This document shows, in pieces, positions 1-7,823 of a stretch of 34,808 nucleotides of DNA. The position numbers and the translations under genes are program-made. The stretch comes from Peptococcaceae bacterium (lineage in GTDB: Bacteria > Bacillota > Desulfitobacteriia > Desulfitobacteriales > Syntrophobotulaceae). The DNA lies in contig DUML01000090.1 of the NCBI GenBank assembly GCA_012839895.1, forward strand, positions 1-34,808. The letters run 5' to 3'. The notes under the pieces were generated by a model, which was not told the DNA's origin, did not search any database, and saw only the letters and a list, made by a program, of their open reading frames with translations. Positions within the stretch are counted from its first letter, which is position 1. Every line of letters starts with the position of its first letter.

Positions 1-18
1 AAATTTTTGATAAACTGA

Positions 19-131
19 TTATGCATTTGGCGAATACGACCTCCTTGGAGGGTTGGTTTGGCGACTAACGTATTCGACCAAATGCTTTTCTTTTTCCTGC
101 CACCCCAACATTTATTTTAGAACCCTTTTTC
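19..131 (-). repeat. dispersed repeat, left copy
   Basis: The core at 96-131 matches, in inverted orientation, the sequence at 34675-34711 near the other end of the window. Eighteen bases from CCTGCCACCCCAACATTT are identical, followed by a shared AGAACCCTTTTT. Next to the core, 24-39 and 69-85 form an inverted repeat (GCATTTGGCGAATACG against CGTATTCGACCAAATGC) that could fold as a hairpin. Read on the minus strand it holds a 30-codon frame (111 to 19) starting MLGWQ, the same five residues that open the short frame in the right copy. No transposase is present, so this is a non-autonomous repeat or a conserved small element of unknown role. It abuts the truncated kinase. Confidence 0.6.
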
Positions 132-132
132 G

Positions 133-476
133 GTGGATGCTCAATTGCCGCAAAAACTATCCATTTCCGAAACGGAGCTTTGCGCCCTGCTGTCCAACAG
201 CTTGGAAAACGCTATAGAGGCTGCTGCTAAAGTTACCGATGAACAATTGAGAAAAATAAGGATCAGCTGCCATATTCACAAGGGAAATTTGCTGATTTTT
301 ATAGAGAACAACTTCACGGGTGAACTGCAATGGAGAACGGCTTGTCGCAAAGCAGCCGGGATGATCATGGTTTTGGTGTTAAAAGCATAGCAATGATTGT
401 TGAAAAATATAACGGCTACTACTCCTTTGAGGCCGAGGACGAGATAGTTACCTTAAGAATTGTGCTGCCGCTGTAA
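133..476 (+). pseudogene. C-terminal remnant of a GHKL sensor histidine kinase, frameshifted
   Basis: This is the ATPase end of an AgrC/NatK-like sensor kinase. The first frame (from GTG 133) contains the N-box, ELCALLSNSLENAIEAA, followed by a strand ending FIENNF. The frame then runs into nonsense and stops at 390. A second frame, from about 330 to TAA at 474-476, carries the rest of the fold: ENGL, then the glycine box DDHGFGVKSI, then a terminal strand LRIVLPL. Inserting one base near 328-331 (the run CAATGG) would join them. Family members are around 400 residues with membrane helices ahead of this domain. Those are absent, and the frame closes with a stop at 118-120 against the dispersed repeat. 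It is therefore a doubly broken gene that is unlikely to signal. Confidence 0.8.
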
Positions 477-517
477 TTTTGGATCTGGCTTCGAGAATTG
501 CCCGGATACTCTGACTG

Positions 518-555
518 GAAGTGTTTATTATAGTATGAAGTGTTTATAATAGTAT
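518..555 (+). promoter_or_regulatory. 19-bp tandem duplication with TATAAT, ahead of the SDR gene
   Basis: Two adjacent copies, GAAGTGTTTATTATAGTAT (518-536) and GAAGTGTTTATAATAGTAT (537-555), differ at one base. The second contains TATAAT at 545-550, a plausible -10 element, but I see no good -35. The duplication could be a paired operator or simply a slippage product. Confidence 0.4.
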
Positions 556-601
556 AACAATACCAGTACTCAAATGGGTCATGCGATGGAGGGTTTTTTT
601 A

Positions 602-1387
602 ATGAAAAATGTAGTGATAACCGGCAGTACGCGGGGCATTGGCTTAGCTATGGCAATTGAGTTTCTACGGGCAGGATGTAATGTAACGCTGTCCGGTAGA
701 GGGGAGGCTCTGGCTGCTGCAACTCTTAAGGAGCTGTCACCTTTTGAAGGAAAATATATTTATGTTCAATGTAATGTCCAGGAAAAAGCAAGCCTGCAAA
801 ATCTTTGGGATACTTCTTGGAAACAGTGGGGCAATGTGGACATATGGATTAATAACGCGGGGCAAAACACGCCCTTTTTGTTTTCCTGGGAGACGGGCGA
901 AACTTATATTGAAAATCTTATGAAAACCAACATTATCGGTATGATATATGGCTCTCAAATTGCGGCAGCGGAAATGTTAAAACAGGGGCATGGTGCGATA
1001 TACAGTATGGAGGGTTTAGGCTCTAACAACATGATACAGCCCAAGACCATCCTATATGGTACCAAATGCGCCTTAACCTACTTTATGAAAGGGCTTGCCA
1101 AGGAACTGGAAGGCACCGGTATAATAGCAGGCCGCTTATCGCCCGGAATGATGCTTACCGATTTCATCACTAAAACTCCTGACGGAGAACAGTCGGAAGT
1201 CTTATCTGACGAAAAGTTCAAAAAAATATTTAACATATTGGCAGATAAACCTGAAACAGTGGCTAAATTCTTTGTACCTAAAATTCTCAACAACACTAAA
1301 AATGATGTTCAATTCAAATGGTTGACAAACAGCAAGGCCGCATGGCGGTTTATGACGGCGAGTTTCCGTAAAGATAGGCTGATTTAA
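602..1387 (+). CDS. short-chain dehydrogenase/reductase (NYC1/NOL-like group), atypical active site
   Basis: This is a classical SDR of 261 residues with a Rossmann fold. It shows the cofactor glycine motif TGSTRGIG (residues 7-14), the NNAG motif (84-87) and a candidate catalytic Ser at 135 within IYSMEGLGSN. The MEGLGS region resembles the chlorophyll b reductase-like SDR branch, but no substrate can be read from that. I chose ATG 602 because GGAGGG sits at 588-593, eight bases upstream; the in-frame ATG at 581 lies before that site. The odd point is the Tyr-Lys pair: it reads LYGTK, giving YxxK where the family has YxxxK, as if one codon had been lost. Activity is doubtful unless the local loop compensates. 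It stands alone, with no operon partner. Confidence 0.85.
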   Translation: MKNVVITGSTRGIGLAMAIEFLRAGCNVTLSGRGEALAAATLKELSPFEGKYIYVQCNVQEKASLQNLWDTSWKQWGNVDIWINNAGQNTPFLFSWETGETYIENLMKTNIIGMIYGSQIAAAEMLKQGHGAIYSMEGLGSNNMIQPKTILYGTKCALTYFMKGLAKELEGTGIIAGRLSPGMMLTDFITKTPDGEQSEVLSDEKFKKIFNILADKPETVAKFFVPKILNNTKNDVQFKWLTNSKAAWRFMTASFRKDRLI

Positions 1388-1413
1388 TATAGAATAGATC
1401 GACCGAAGGAAAC

Positions 1414-1573
1414 ATGAAGGATTGTAATAATGGGAAAGCTATTAAAGAAGCTTTGAGAAATCTAAATATTGAAGTATCTCCAGGAAAAAATGCCTAAATA
1501 TTTTGCAGTTATAAAACCTGAAGCAGTTGAAGAGCTAAAACAAGCGATGGAACACTTTGCTTCAAGTTTATAA
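1414..1573 (+). other. two overlapping 27-codon ORFs of unknown nature
   Basis: The first frame runs 1414-1497 and the second 1490-1573; they overlap by eight bases. The first is preceded by a weak AAGGA only three bases before its ATG, and I see no clear ribosome binding site for the second. The second begins MPKYFAVIKPEAVEELKQ. I do not recognise either. They could be the two pieces of one small gene broken by a frameshift, or chance frames in a decaying stretch downstream of the SDR gene. Confidence 0.25.
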
Positions 1574-1658
1574 AATGTCTATAGGATTTAGAACATAACA
1601 TCATGTGGACGCTTACCTTGGGGTTCCATTCTAAGGTGTAAAACACGAAATCAGTATT

Positions 1659-1700
1659 AAAAATGGGTGTAATTCTGTATTAGAATTTGCACCCATTTTT
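1659..1700. terminator. intrinsic terminator, probably bidirectional
   Basis: An 18-base arm starting AAAAATGGGTG pairs with the arm ending GCACCCATTTTT around a short loop at about 1677-1681. The arms end in A and T runs, so the hairpin can terminate in both directions. It serves the plus-strand stretch after the SDR gene and the minus-strand zinc-ribbon remnant. Confidence 0.75.
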
Positions 1701-1719
1701 GATAAGGCGAATTATTAAA

Positions 1720-1855
1720 TTATTTTGTTCCTATAGAACCAGGTTTTTTAACATTTTCTATCTGTTTTATCTTTAAGTATAAAATCTTACTAGTTCCTTT
1801 TTCCAATTGGAACCCCTTGTTTGATTCTCGAGCTTCCGCAATTGCTGCAATTCAT
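1720..1855 (-). pseudogene. small zinc-ribbon-like gene, frameshifted
   Basis: A strong ribosome binding site (GAGGAGG, complement of 1861-1867) lies five bases ahead of an ATG at 1855. The first frame reads MNCSNCGSSRIKQG, with a CxxC knuckle, and soon stops. Another frame continues with FQLEKGTSKILYLKIKQI and ends VKKPGSIGTK at a TAA at 1720. The span is 136 bases, one more than a multiple of three, so removing a single base at the GGGG run near 1813-1816 restores a protein of about 44 residues. The terminator at 1659-1700 follows directly. The signals around it look like a real small gene broken by a homopolymer indel or misread there. Its function is unknown. Confidence 0.6.
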
Positions 1856-2069
1856 TTTTTCCTCCTCAATTTATGTCCAAATTATGAACTATTGAAAAAT
1901 GTTATTTTATATTTTATCAATTAAAACATTGAATACAATTCAAATATCTTCGTGGTTTAAAGTGTCAAAATGAGAAATGTTGTACCAAATCAGAAACAAT
2001 CAAAGCTAAGTGAGAAACTGGTGAAGAGTGGAAAGCCCTATTTTAAGAGGGTGTAAGGAAAATGTTATC

Positions 2070-2086
2070 CTGGCATAAAATTTGCA
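2070..2086 (+). promoter_or_regulatory. sigma-54 (RpoN) -24/-12 promoter
   Basis: CTGGCATAAAATTTGCA fits the sigma-54 consensus TGGCAC-N5-TTGC. The GG at 2072-2073 and GC at 2084-2085 are exactly 12 bases apart. The predicted transcript starts near 2096 and gives a leader of about 180 nt before the gene at 2277. No sigma-54 activator gene is present in the window. Confidence 0.75.
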
Positions 2087-2276
2087 TTAATAATTATGTG
2101 GTAAGACAATTTGTGTAATTTCACAAAAGAAGTGTTGATAATAAAGAAAAATAAGCGTAAGACATATTACGCGTTAGCTGGCAATTGGTAGGTGAGATTT
2201 TGTACAAGTATCAAGCTCCGGCTGGCAAATTAGGTAAAAATAAAAATTATTAAGATATTTAGGAGGTAAGAATTCA

Positions 2277-2609
2277 ATGGATACTTATTACAACCCTGCC
2301 GATTTAGCTAAATTCTCCACTATGGGAGAAGAAGCGCCGGACCTTTGGCAAAAATTTATGGCCTATTATGGTGCGGTTTTTGAAAATGGGGCGCTTACAG
2401 CCCGGGAAAAAGCCTTGATTGCTTTGGCGGTGGCTCATGCAATTCAATGCCCTTACTGCATTGATGCTTACACCCAAGGGGCTCTGGAAAAGGGAGCCAA
2501 TGAAGCTCAAATGACGGAAGCGATCCATGTGGCTTGCGCTATTCGAGGCGGAGCAGCTCTTGTCCACGGTGTCCAAATGAAAAATGTGGCCAAAAAGATT
2601 GGCTTTTGA
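2277..2609 (+). CDS. CMD/AhpD-type peroxidase-like protein associated with ArsS
   Basis: This 110-residue protein belongs to the carboxymuconolactone decarboxylase/AhpD fold. The redox motif is CPYC at about residues 59-62, followed by an Asp-Ala-Tyr turn typical of these proteins. In many genomes a small member of this fold sits beside the ArsS radical SAM gene and is annotated as an arsenosugar biosynthesis-associated peroxidase-like protein, sometimes with selenocysteine in place of the first cysteine. Here it is an ordinary cysteine. The start has AGGAGG about nine bases ahead. It lies nine bases upstream of the radical SAM gene, so the two form an operon, probably read from the sigma-54 promoter at 2070. 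The link to arsenic chemistry comes from family naming, not from this sequence. Confidence 0.85.
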   Translation: MDTYYNPADLAKFSTMGEEAPDLWQKFMAYYGAVFENGALTAREKALIALAVAHAIQCPYCIDAYTQGALEKGANEAQMTEAIHVACAIRGGAALVHGVQMKNVAKKIGF

Positions 2610-2618
2610 GGTGACGTC

Positions 2619-3626
2619 ATGAATGTAAATGTGACTTCACCGTTTTCCCAGCTTGACACTTTGGAAAGTGTCGGGATTAAAACATTTGTTGAAAAGCTGA
2701 AAGAAATTCAAGCGTTTCCGTTAAAAAGCGGCGACCATATTAATATTATGCAAATCAACATTGGCAAAGTTTGTAATCTGAGCTGCAAACACTGCCATGT
2801 CGAAGCCGGACCTCAGCGCACGGAGATCATGTCCCAAGAAATCATGGCCCAGTGTCTTCAGGTAATGAATGATCATCAGATCAAAACACTTGATATTACA
2901 GGAGGAGCGCCGGAGCTTAATCCGAATCATCAATGGCTGATCCGGCAAGCAACAGAAATAAACCGCCATGTGATAACCCGCTGCAATCTGACTGTCCTGA
3001 ACGATAAAAACTACGCCCATTTGCCGGAATTTTATGCTGAGCATAAGGTGGAAGTCGTTGCTTCTTTACCCTATTACACTCAAAAAAATACCGATCGTAT
3101 GCGAGGTGACGGGGTTTTTCAATCCTCGATTGAGGTTTTGAAACAGCTAAACAAGCTAGGGTATGGCCGGGAAGGCAGTGATTTGAAGTTGAATCTAGTA
3201 TACAACCCCGGCGGGGCATTCCTACCACCTGCACAGCAAGGGATAGAAGCCGATTTTCGCCGGAATTTGCTCGATCAGTACGGTATAACCTTTAATAGCT
3301 TGTATGCTATCGGGAATTTCCCCGTAGGACGGTTTTTAACTTTTTTACAAAAATCAGGCAACCTTCAGCCCTATATGGAAAAACTGGTAGCCGCTTTTAA
3401 TCCGGAGACAGTCTCCGGCGTAATGTGCCGGGACCAAATCTCGGTCAGTTGGGACGGGTATCTCTTTGATTGTGATTTTAATCAGATGCTAAACTTAAGT
3501 TGCAAGCCCAAACATATTTCTGACTGCAAAGCGGAAGATCTAAACGGAAGAGAAATCGCCGTTCATAATCATTGCTACGCCTGTACGGCAGGCAGCGGTT
3601 CAAGTTGCGGCGGAGCTGTTGTTTGA
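2619..3626 (+). CDS. arsS: radical SAM protein of the ArsS family (arsenosugar biosynthesis type)
   Basis: This 335-residue radical SAM enzyme has its 4Fe-4S motif CNLSCKHC (CxxxCxxC) at about residues 52-59 and an SAM-binding stretch TGGAPELNP at about 95-103. The C-terminal domain has several conserved cysteines, ending CYACTAGSGSSCGG, the extension that marks the ArsS family (DUF3641 region). The known member acts on methylated arsenicals to build the deoxyadenosyl arsenical precursor of arsenosugars. No arsM or ars efflux gene is nearby, so the substrate here is unproven. ATG 2619 follows GAGGTGA closely. A short inverted repeat (TTGATCA, 3623-3643) overlaps the stop codon but has no T tract. 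It is paired with the upstream CMD protein. Confidence 0.8.
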   Translation: MNVNVTSPFSQLDTLESVGIKTFVEKLKEIQAFPLKSGDHINIMQINIGKVCNLSCKHCHVEAGPQRTEIMSQEIMAQCLQVMNDHQIKTLDITGGAPELNPNHQWLIRQATEINRHVITRCNLTVLNDKNYAHLPEFYAEHKVEVVASLPYYTQKNTDRMRGDGVFQSSIEVLKQLNKLGYGREGSDLKLNLVYNPGGAFLPPAQQGIEADFRRNLLDQYGITFNSLYAIGNFPVGRFLTFLQKSGNLQPYMEKLVAAFNPETVSGVMCRDQISVSWDGYLFDCDFNQMLNLSCKPKHISDCKAEDLNGREIAVHNHCYACTAGSGSSCGGAVV

Positions 3627-3825
3627 TCACATTTATTGATCAATAACCAGAAACATTTTAGATTTAAAACCTCCGAAAAACCTGTGTAATTAGTCTATTG
3701 TGACCTATCTTGTTCAAAGGAAGCGCCAGGTGATGAAAGATACAATAGATACCTTATTTCCCCCCAAGGTCTAAGCCAATCTTGCCTGAAAAGCTAATTT
3801 CTAATAACTAAAACGACAGTTTAGA

Positions 3826-3891
3826 GGTAATTAAATGTAATTTAAACTCAATATATAAGGTAACTTAAAGGTATTTTGAAGGTAATTTAAA
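3826..3891 (+). promoter_or_regulatory. array of 11-bp direct repeats upstream of the cheY-like gene
   Basis: Five copies of a GGTAATTTAAA-like unit occur: 3826-3835 (one base short), 3836-3846, then after a 12-base gap 3859-3869, 3870-3880 and 3881-3891. The last three are GGTAACTTAAA, GGTATTTTGAA and GGTAATTTAAA, in direct tandem. Eleven-base direct spacing, one helical turn, is the pattern bound by OmpR/PhoB-type response regulators. The array ends 44 bases before the -35 element. Confidence 0.55.
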
Positions 3892-3934
3892 GTTGTGTAA
3901 AAAATATAATAATTTCAAAAATTAACTTGTAATC

Positions 3935-3963
3935 TTGACGAATTAAGGAAGTTACATTATTAT
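3935..3963 (+). promoter_or_regulatory. sigma-A promoter for the cheY-like gene
   Basis: TTGACG at 3935-3940 and TATTAT at 3958-3963 are separated by 17 bases. The start of transcription would fall near 3970, about 35 bases before the ATG at 4006. Confidence 0.7.
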
Positions 3964-4005
3964 GTAAAATCGTGGTTAGGATTTTTGGGGGGTAAAACAT
4001 TTACA

Positions 4006-4374
4006 ATGAAAATTTTGTTGGCGGACGATTCAATGTTTATGCGTAAATTGCTCGCCGGCATACTTTTAAAGAACGGTCATACTGTTGTGGCTGAAGCTAC
4101 TAATGGGCAAGAGGCTTTTGACCAATATAAACGTTATAAACCCGATTTGGTTTTTATGGATATGAATATGGCGGTGGTTAACGGCTTAGAGGGTGTAAAA
4201 CTGATTAAAGCCTATGATCCGAAAGCCATGATTATCATGTGTTCTTCAATGGGACAAGAGTGTTATAGAATGGATTCTTATATCGCCGGTGCATTTGATT
4301 ATATTGTAAAGCCCTTTCAAGCTTCCAGAATCCAGGAAGTTTTAAGCAGAGTAAAAAGTATGAGTGTAATGTGA
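4006..4374 (+). CDS. stand-alone CheY-like response regulator receiver
   Basis: This is a single receiver domain of 122 residues with no output domain. The acidic pocket is ADDS (Asp 8 and 9), the phospho-acceptor Asp lies in VFMDMNM at about residue 52, the switch Ser in MCSSM at about 82, and the conserved Lys in VKPF at about 104. I start at ATG 4006, which gives the usual MKILLADDS opening. A TTG at 3985 is in frame, but the G-run 3987-3992 more likely serves as the ribosome binding site, although its 13-base spacing is long. Partners, a kinase or chemotaxis genes, are not in the window. The gene has its own promoter and repeat array, so it may be under control of another two-component regulator. 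Confidence 0.9.
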   Translation: MKILLADDSMFMRKLLAGILLKNGHTVVAEATNGQEAFDQYKRYKPDLVFMDMNMAVVNGLEGVKLIKAYDPKAMIIMCSSMGQECYRMDSYIAGAFDYIVKPFQASRIQEVLSRVKSMSVM

Positions 4375-4394
4375 AAAAACGTTAATGAAGGAAG

Positions 4395-4418
4395 AACCGT
4401 CGCAGAAATGTGGCGGTT
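4395..4418 (+). terminator. possible terminator hairpin after the cheY-like gene
   Basis: AACCGTCGC (4395-4403) can pair with GTGGCGGTT (4410-4418), with two G-U wobbles, around a six-base loop. No T tract follows, so termination here is uncertain. Confidence 0.35.
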
Positions 4419-4420
4419 AA

Positions 4421-4449
4421 TTGCTATAGTACATAATTTGGAATATAAT
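4421..4449 (+). promoter_or_regulatory. sigma-A promoter for gatCAB
   Basis: TTGCTA at 4421-4426 and TATAAT at 4444-4449 have a 17-base spacer. Transcription would begin near 4456, which leaves only about 19 bases before the ATG at 4475 and supports the later gatC start at 4520. Confidence 0.7.
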
Positions 4450-4519
4450 TAAAACGATATTTTTACTTGTTAAGATGTCGATGAAGAGTAGACGTAAGAA
4501 GGATGTGAGCCCGAAACCA

Positions 4520-4807
4520 ATGAAAATTACCGAGAAAGATGTAGAACAACTGGCAACAGTGAGTAGGCTGGAGCTAACGGCTGAAGATGTTAGCGCCTAT
4601 ACCAAGTACCTAAATACCGCCCTGGACTACATGGATAAGTTGAAAAAATTGGACACCAGCAAAGTAGAGCCTGCTCAACAGGTTCTGCCGGTTAAAAATG
4701 TGTTTAGAGAAGATACCGTAGAAGCAAGTTTAGAGAAGGAACTAGCCTTAGCCAATGCTCCGGAGGTAGAAGAAGGATCTTTTAAAGTACCCCGGATTGT
4801 TTTATAG
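4520..4807 (+). CDS. gatC: Asp-tRNA(Asn)/Glu-tRNA(Gln) amidotransferase subunit C
   Basis: GatC is the small subunit that wraps around and stabilises GatA and GatB in the amidotransferase that converts Glu-tRNA(Gln) and Asp-tRNA(Asn) to the cognate amidated forms. The protein starts MKITEKDVEQLATVSRLELT, the usual GatC opening, and carries the mid-protein segment LDTSKVEPAQQVLPVKNVFR typical of the family. I place the start at ATG 4520, which gives 95 residues, the normal length. An in-frame ATG at 4475 would add a basic 15-residue tail not seen in the family. Neither start has a strong ribosome binding site. gatA follows after nine bases. Confidence 0.9.
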   Translation: MKITEKDVEQLATVSRLELTAEDVSAYTKYLNTALDYMDKLKKLDTSKVEPAQQVLPVKNVFREDTVEASLEKELALANAPEVEEGSFKVPRIVL

Positions 4808-4816
4808 GAGGTTTTC

Positions 4817-6250
4817 ATGGAATTAACTTCATTACCAATACACCAGCTTCATGATCTCATGGTGAAAAAAGAGATTAGCTGCCTGGAGTTAACCAGGGCT
4901 TATCTGGACCGTATCAGTCAAATTGAAGAGCGAATCAAAGCTTTTCTGACAGTTACAGCCGAAGAAGCTTTGGAGCAAGCTAGGAAGATAGATGAACAAC
5001 GTGCCCGGGGGGAAAAACTCTCTCCTTTGGCGGGAATCCCTGTGGCTGTAAAAGATGATATTTGTACGGCAGGAATAAAGACCACCTGTGCTTCGAAGAT
5101 ACTCTACAATTATATTCCTCCCGTTGATGCTACCGTTGTAAAGAAGTTAAAGGAAGCCGGCTCAATAATAGTGGGGAAGTCCAATATGGACGAGTTTTCC
5201 ATGGGCTCTTCAACTGAAAATTCAGCATTTTATCCTACGAGAAACCCCTTTGACTACGATAGGGCCCCCGGTGGCTCCAGCGGAGGGTCGGCGGCAGCAG
5301 TAGCTGCAGGGGAAGCAGCTTTTGCTTTGGGCTCTGATACAGGAGGGGGTATCCGGCAGCCTGCAGCTTTTTGTGGTGTAATAGGGCTGAAACCTACTTA
5401 TGGCCGCGTTTCGCGGTCAGGGCTCATCTCCCATGCTTCTTCTCTTGACCAAATCGGACCTTTTACCAGTGATGTAAGGGATCTCGCTCAAATATTAAAT
5501 GTAATTTGCGGCCCGGACAGTCAGGACTCCATCTCAGCTCAGGTTGATGTACCTGATTTTACCCAAAGCTTAACTGTGGATATAAAAGGATTAAGAATTG
5601 GGCTGCCTAGGGAATATTTTGGGGTAGGTTTAGACTCTAGGATAAGAGCCCAGATTCAAGAAGCCGCCTATAAATTAGAGGAATTAGGGGCTATTTGTGA
5701 AGAAGTATCCCTGCCTCATACCGAGTATGCCGTGACCGCTCACTATATTATTTCTTGTGCCGAAGCCAGTTCTAACCTTGCTCGTTATGATGGAGTACGG
5801 TACGGATTAAGAGTGGATACCGAAGATGTTTTAAGCATGTTCAAGAAGACCCGTGCCCAAGGTTTTGGCAGCGAGGTCAAAAGAAGGATTATGTTGGGCA
5901 CTCTGAACTTAAGCGCTTTTTATTATGATACTTATTACTCCGAGGCCCTTAAAGTTCGAACTTTGAACAGGCATGATTTTGCCCGGGCTTTTGAGAAATA
6001 TGATTGCCTTTTAACTCCTGCCAGCCTGACAACTGCTTTTAAATTGGGAGAAAAAGCAGAGGATCCTTTAGCAATGTATCAGTCCAATGTTTGCACTTTG
6101 CCTGCTAACTTGGCCGGCTTACCGGCTATGTCCCTGCCTTTTGGGACAATAGAGGGAATGCCTGTTGGCTTGCAGCTTATTGCCCGTCATTTTGACGAAG
6201 AGACACTTCTTAAGGTGGGGTATGCCTTGGAGCAAATTAATTTTTCCTAG
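4817..6250 (+). CDS. gatA: amidotransferase subunit A with Gly at the catalytic Ser position
   Basis: GatA is the glutaminase subunit, an amidase-signature enzyme that releases ammonia from glutamine for GatB. The protein has 477 residues. The Ser-cisSer-Lys triad is expected at Lys 79, Ser 154 and Ser 178, the Staphylococcus aureus numbering as I recall it. Lys 79 is present in VAVKDD and Ser 154 in GGSSGGS. The nucleophile position reads [11 protein letters not shown] where the family has SDTGGSIRQPA, so residue 178 is Gly (codon GGT at 5348-5350). A single A-to-G change from AGT explains it. Everything else looks intact and well conserved. The subunit should be unable to hydrolyse glutamine unless this base is an error. 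Start ATG with AGGAGG; nine bases separate it from gatB. Confidence 0.95.
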   Translation: MELTSLPIHQLHDLMVKKEISCLELTRAYLDRISQIEERIKAFLTVTAEEALEQARKIDEQRARGEKLSPLAGIPVAVKDDICTAGIKTTCASKILYNYIPPVDATVVKKLKEAGSIIVGKSNMDEFSMGSSTENSAFYPTRNPFDYDRAPGGSSGGSAAAVAAGEAAFALGSDTGGGIRQPAAFCGVIGLKPTYGRVSRSGLISHASSLDQIGPFTSDVRDLAQILNVICGPDSQDSISAQVDVPDFTQSLTVDIKGLRIGLPREYFGVGLDSRIRAQIQEAAYKLEELGAICEEVSLPHTEYAVTAHYIISCAEASSNLARYDGVRYGLRVDTEDVLSMFKKTRAQGFGSEVKRRIMLGTLNLSAFYYDTYYSEALKVRTLNRHDFARAFEKYDCLLTPASLTTAFKLGEKAEDPLAMYQSNVCTLPANLAGLPAMSLPFGTIEGMPVGLQLIARHFDEETLLKVGYALEQINFS

Positions 6251-6259
6251 GGGGTCAAA

Positions 6260-7714
6260 ATGAGTAAATACGAAGCAGTTATTGGTTTAGAAGTTCATGT
6301 TGAACTAAAAACAAATACCAAACTTTATTGCGGTTGTTCAACTGCATTTGGGAAAGAGCCCAATACCCAAGTGTGCCCGGTTTGTCTGGGTTTGCCGGGC
6401 AGTACGGGTGTTTTAAACCGGAAAGCTGTGGAACTGGCAACTAAAGCCGGACTGGCTTTAAATTGTGAAATAGAAACTTACACCTGGTTTGACCGCAAGA
6501 ATTATTATTATCCTGATTTGCCGAAGGGTTATCAAATTTCCCAAGTCTTTCGCCCTATCGCCCATAACGGGTATTTGGATATAGAAGTGGATGGCCGGAA
6601 TAAACGCATCCATATCAGGCGGGCTCATCTGGAGGAAGACCCAGGAAAACTGACCCATTCGGGCAGTTCAATCACAACATCCCATTCTTCCTGTGTAGAC
6701 TATAACCGTTCCGGTATTCCGCTCATTGAAATTGTCTCTGAACCTGAAATAAGCTCCGGCGCAGAGGCTAAAGCTTATTTGGAGAAGCTAAAGGCAATCT
6801 TGGAATATGCGGGAGTTTCTGATGTTAAAATGGAACAAGGTTCCCTACGCTGTGACGCCAATGTCTCAGTACGGCCTCTAGGAACCAGTACTTTAGGTAC
6901 TAAGACTGAAATTAAAAATATGAATTCATTTCGGGCTGTTGAACGGGCAATTGAGTATGAAATTGAAAGACAAATTGAGGTCCTGGAAGATGGGGGAGAG
7001 ATTATCCAGGAAACCCGCGGTTGGGATGAAAATAAGGGTATAACTGTTGCTATGCGCAATAAGGAAAATCCTGATTACCGTTGTTTTATGGACCAGGAAA
7101 TTGCCCATATCGAGCTGACACCGGAGTGGATTGAAGGAGTTAGAGCGACCCTTCCGGAATTACCTGATGCGCGCCGGAAGCGCCTTATTGAGGAGCATGG
7201 ACTGCCAGCCTATGATGCGGAGATAATTACCAGTTCTCTTGATTTAGCTGAGTTCTTTGATGCTGTTTATGCCGAGTTTCCTGATGCCAAAACAATTAGT
7301 AACTGGATTATGGGAGAGCTTTTACGGCTCCTAAATGCCCGGAATATGGAATTGTTTGAAGCTAAGGTTACTCCTAAATATTTTGCTAAGCTTTTAGAAC
7401 TGATCAAAAAGGGCACTATCAGCAACAAAATCGGCAAAGAAGTTTTCGAACAGATGTTTGAAACTGGCCAAGATCCGGAGCGAATCGTAAAAGATAAAGG
7501 GTTGGTCCAAATCTCAGACGAAGGGCAGTTAGCTTCAATCCTTACTGAAGTAATTGCCAAGAACCCCAAGTCAGTAGCGGATTTTCAATCCGGTAAGGAG
7601 CAGGCTCTCGGCTTTTTGGTCGGCCAGGTTATGAAAGCCACCAAGGGGCAGGCCAACCCGGGACTGGTTAACAGCATGCTTAGAAAAATGTTGTCCCAAA
7701 ATAATAGTGGTTAG
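6260..7714 (+). CDS. gatB: Asp-tRNA(Asn)/Glu-tRNA(Gln) amidotransferase subunit B
   Basis: GatB binds the mischarged tRNA, activates the side-chain carboxylate with ATP and transfers ammonia to it. The protein has 484 residues, close to the family norm. The N-terminal cradle has the EVHVEL motif and the zinc-type cysteines in YCGCSTAFG and CPVCLGLPG, then the [14 protein letters not shown] segment. The C-terminal YqeY-like tail domain, ending in the helix around residues 450-480, is complete. It is the last gene of gatCAB, with a GGGGGT ribosome binding site six bases ahead. No clear terminator hairpin follows before the AraC gene at 7824. Confidence 0.97.
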   Translation: MSKYEAVIGLEVHVELKTNTKLYCGCSTAFGKEPNTQVCPVCLGLPGSTGVLNRKAVELATKAGLALNCEIETYTWFDRKNYYYPDLPKGYQISQVFRPIAHNGYLDIEVDGRNKRIHIRRAHLEEDPGKLTHSGSSITTSHSSCVDYNRSGIPLIEIVSEPEISSGAEAKAYLEKLKAILEYAGVSDVKMEQGSLRCDANVSVRPLGTSTLGTKTEIKNMNSFRAVERAIEYEIERQIEVLEDGGEIIQETRGWDENKGITVAMRNKENPDYRCFMDQEIAHIELTPEWIEGVRATLPELPDARRKRLIEEHGLPAYDAEIITSSLDLAEFFDAVYAEFPDAKTISNWIMGELLRLLNARNMELFEAKVTPKYFAKLLELIKKGTISNKIGKEVFEQMFETGQDPERIVKDKGLVQISDEGQLASILTEVIAKNPKSVADFQSGKEQALGFLVGQVMKATKGQANPGLVNSMLRKMLSQNNSG

Positions 7715-7823
7715 TTTTTAAGCAGATTAAGTATTATTACAATTAAGAAATTGTTTTTTTGTGAAAATATCAACATTTTAGTGGATAAGATGAAAATAAT
7801 AAGATTTAAGAGGTAATGGTCCT

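Noticed and set aside
2175-2235. Two further TGGCAA words as more sigma-54 promoters
   Set aside because: Neither has the TTGC element at the required spacing; only 2070-2086 fits.
3826-3891. The short repeats as a CRISPR array
   Set aside because: Units are 11 bases in direct contact with no spacers, and no cas gene is present.
4475-4519. Earlier ATG for gatC
   Set aside because: It would add a basic 15-residue tail not found in GatC proteins and lies only about 19 bases from the predicted transcription start.
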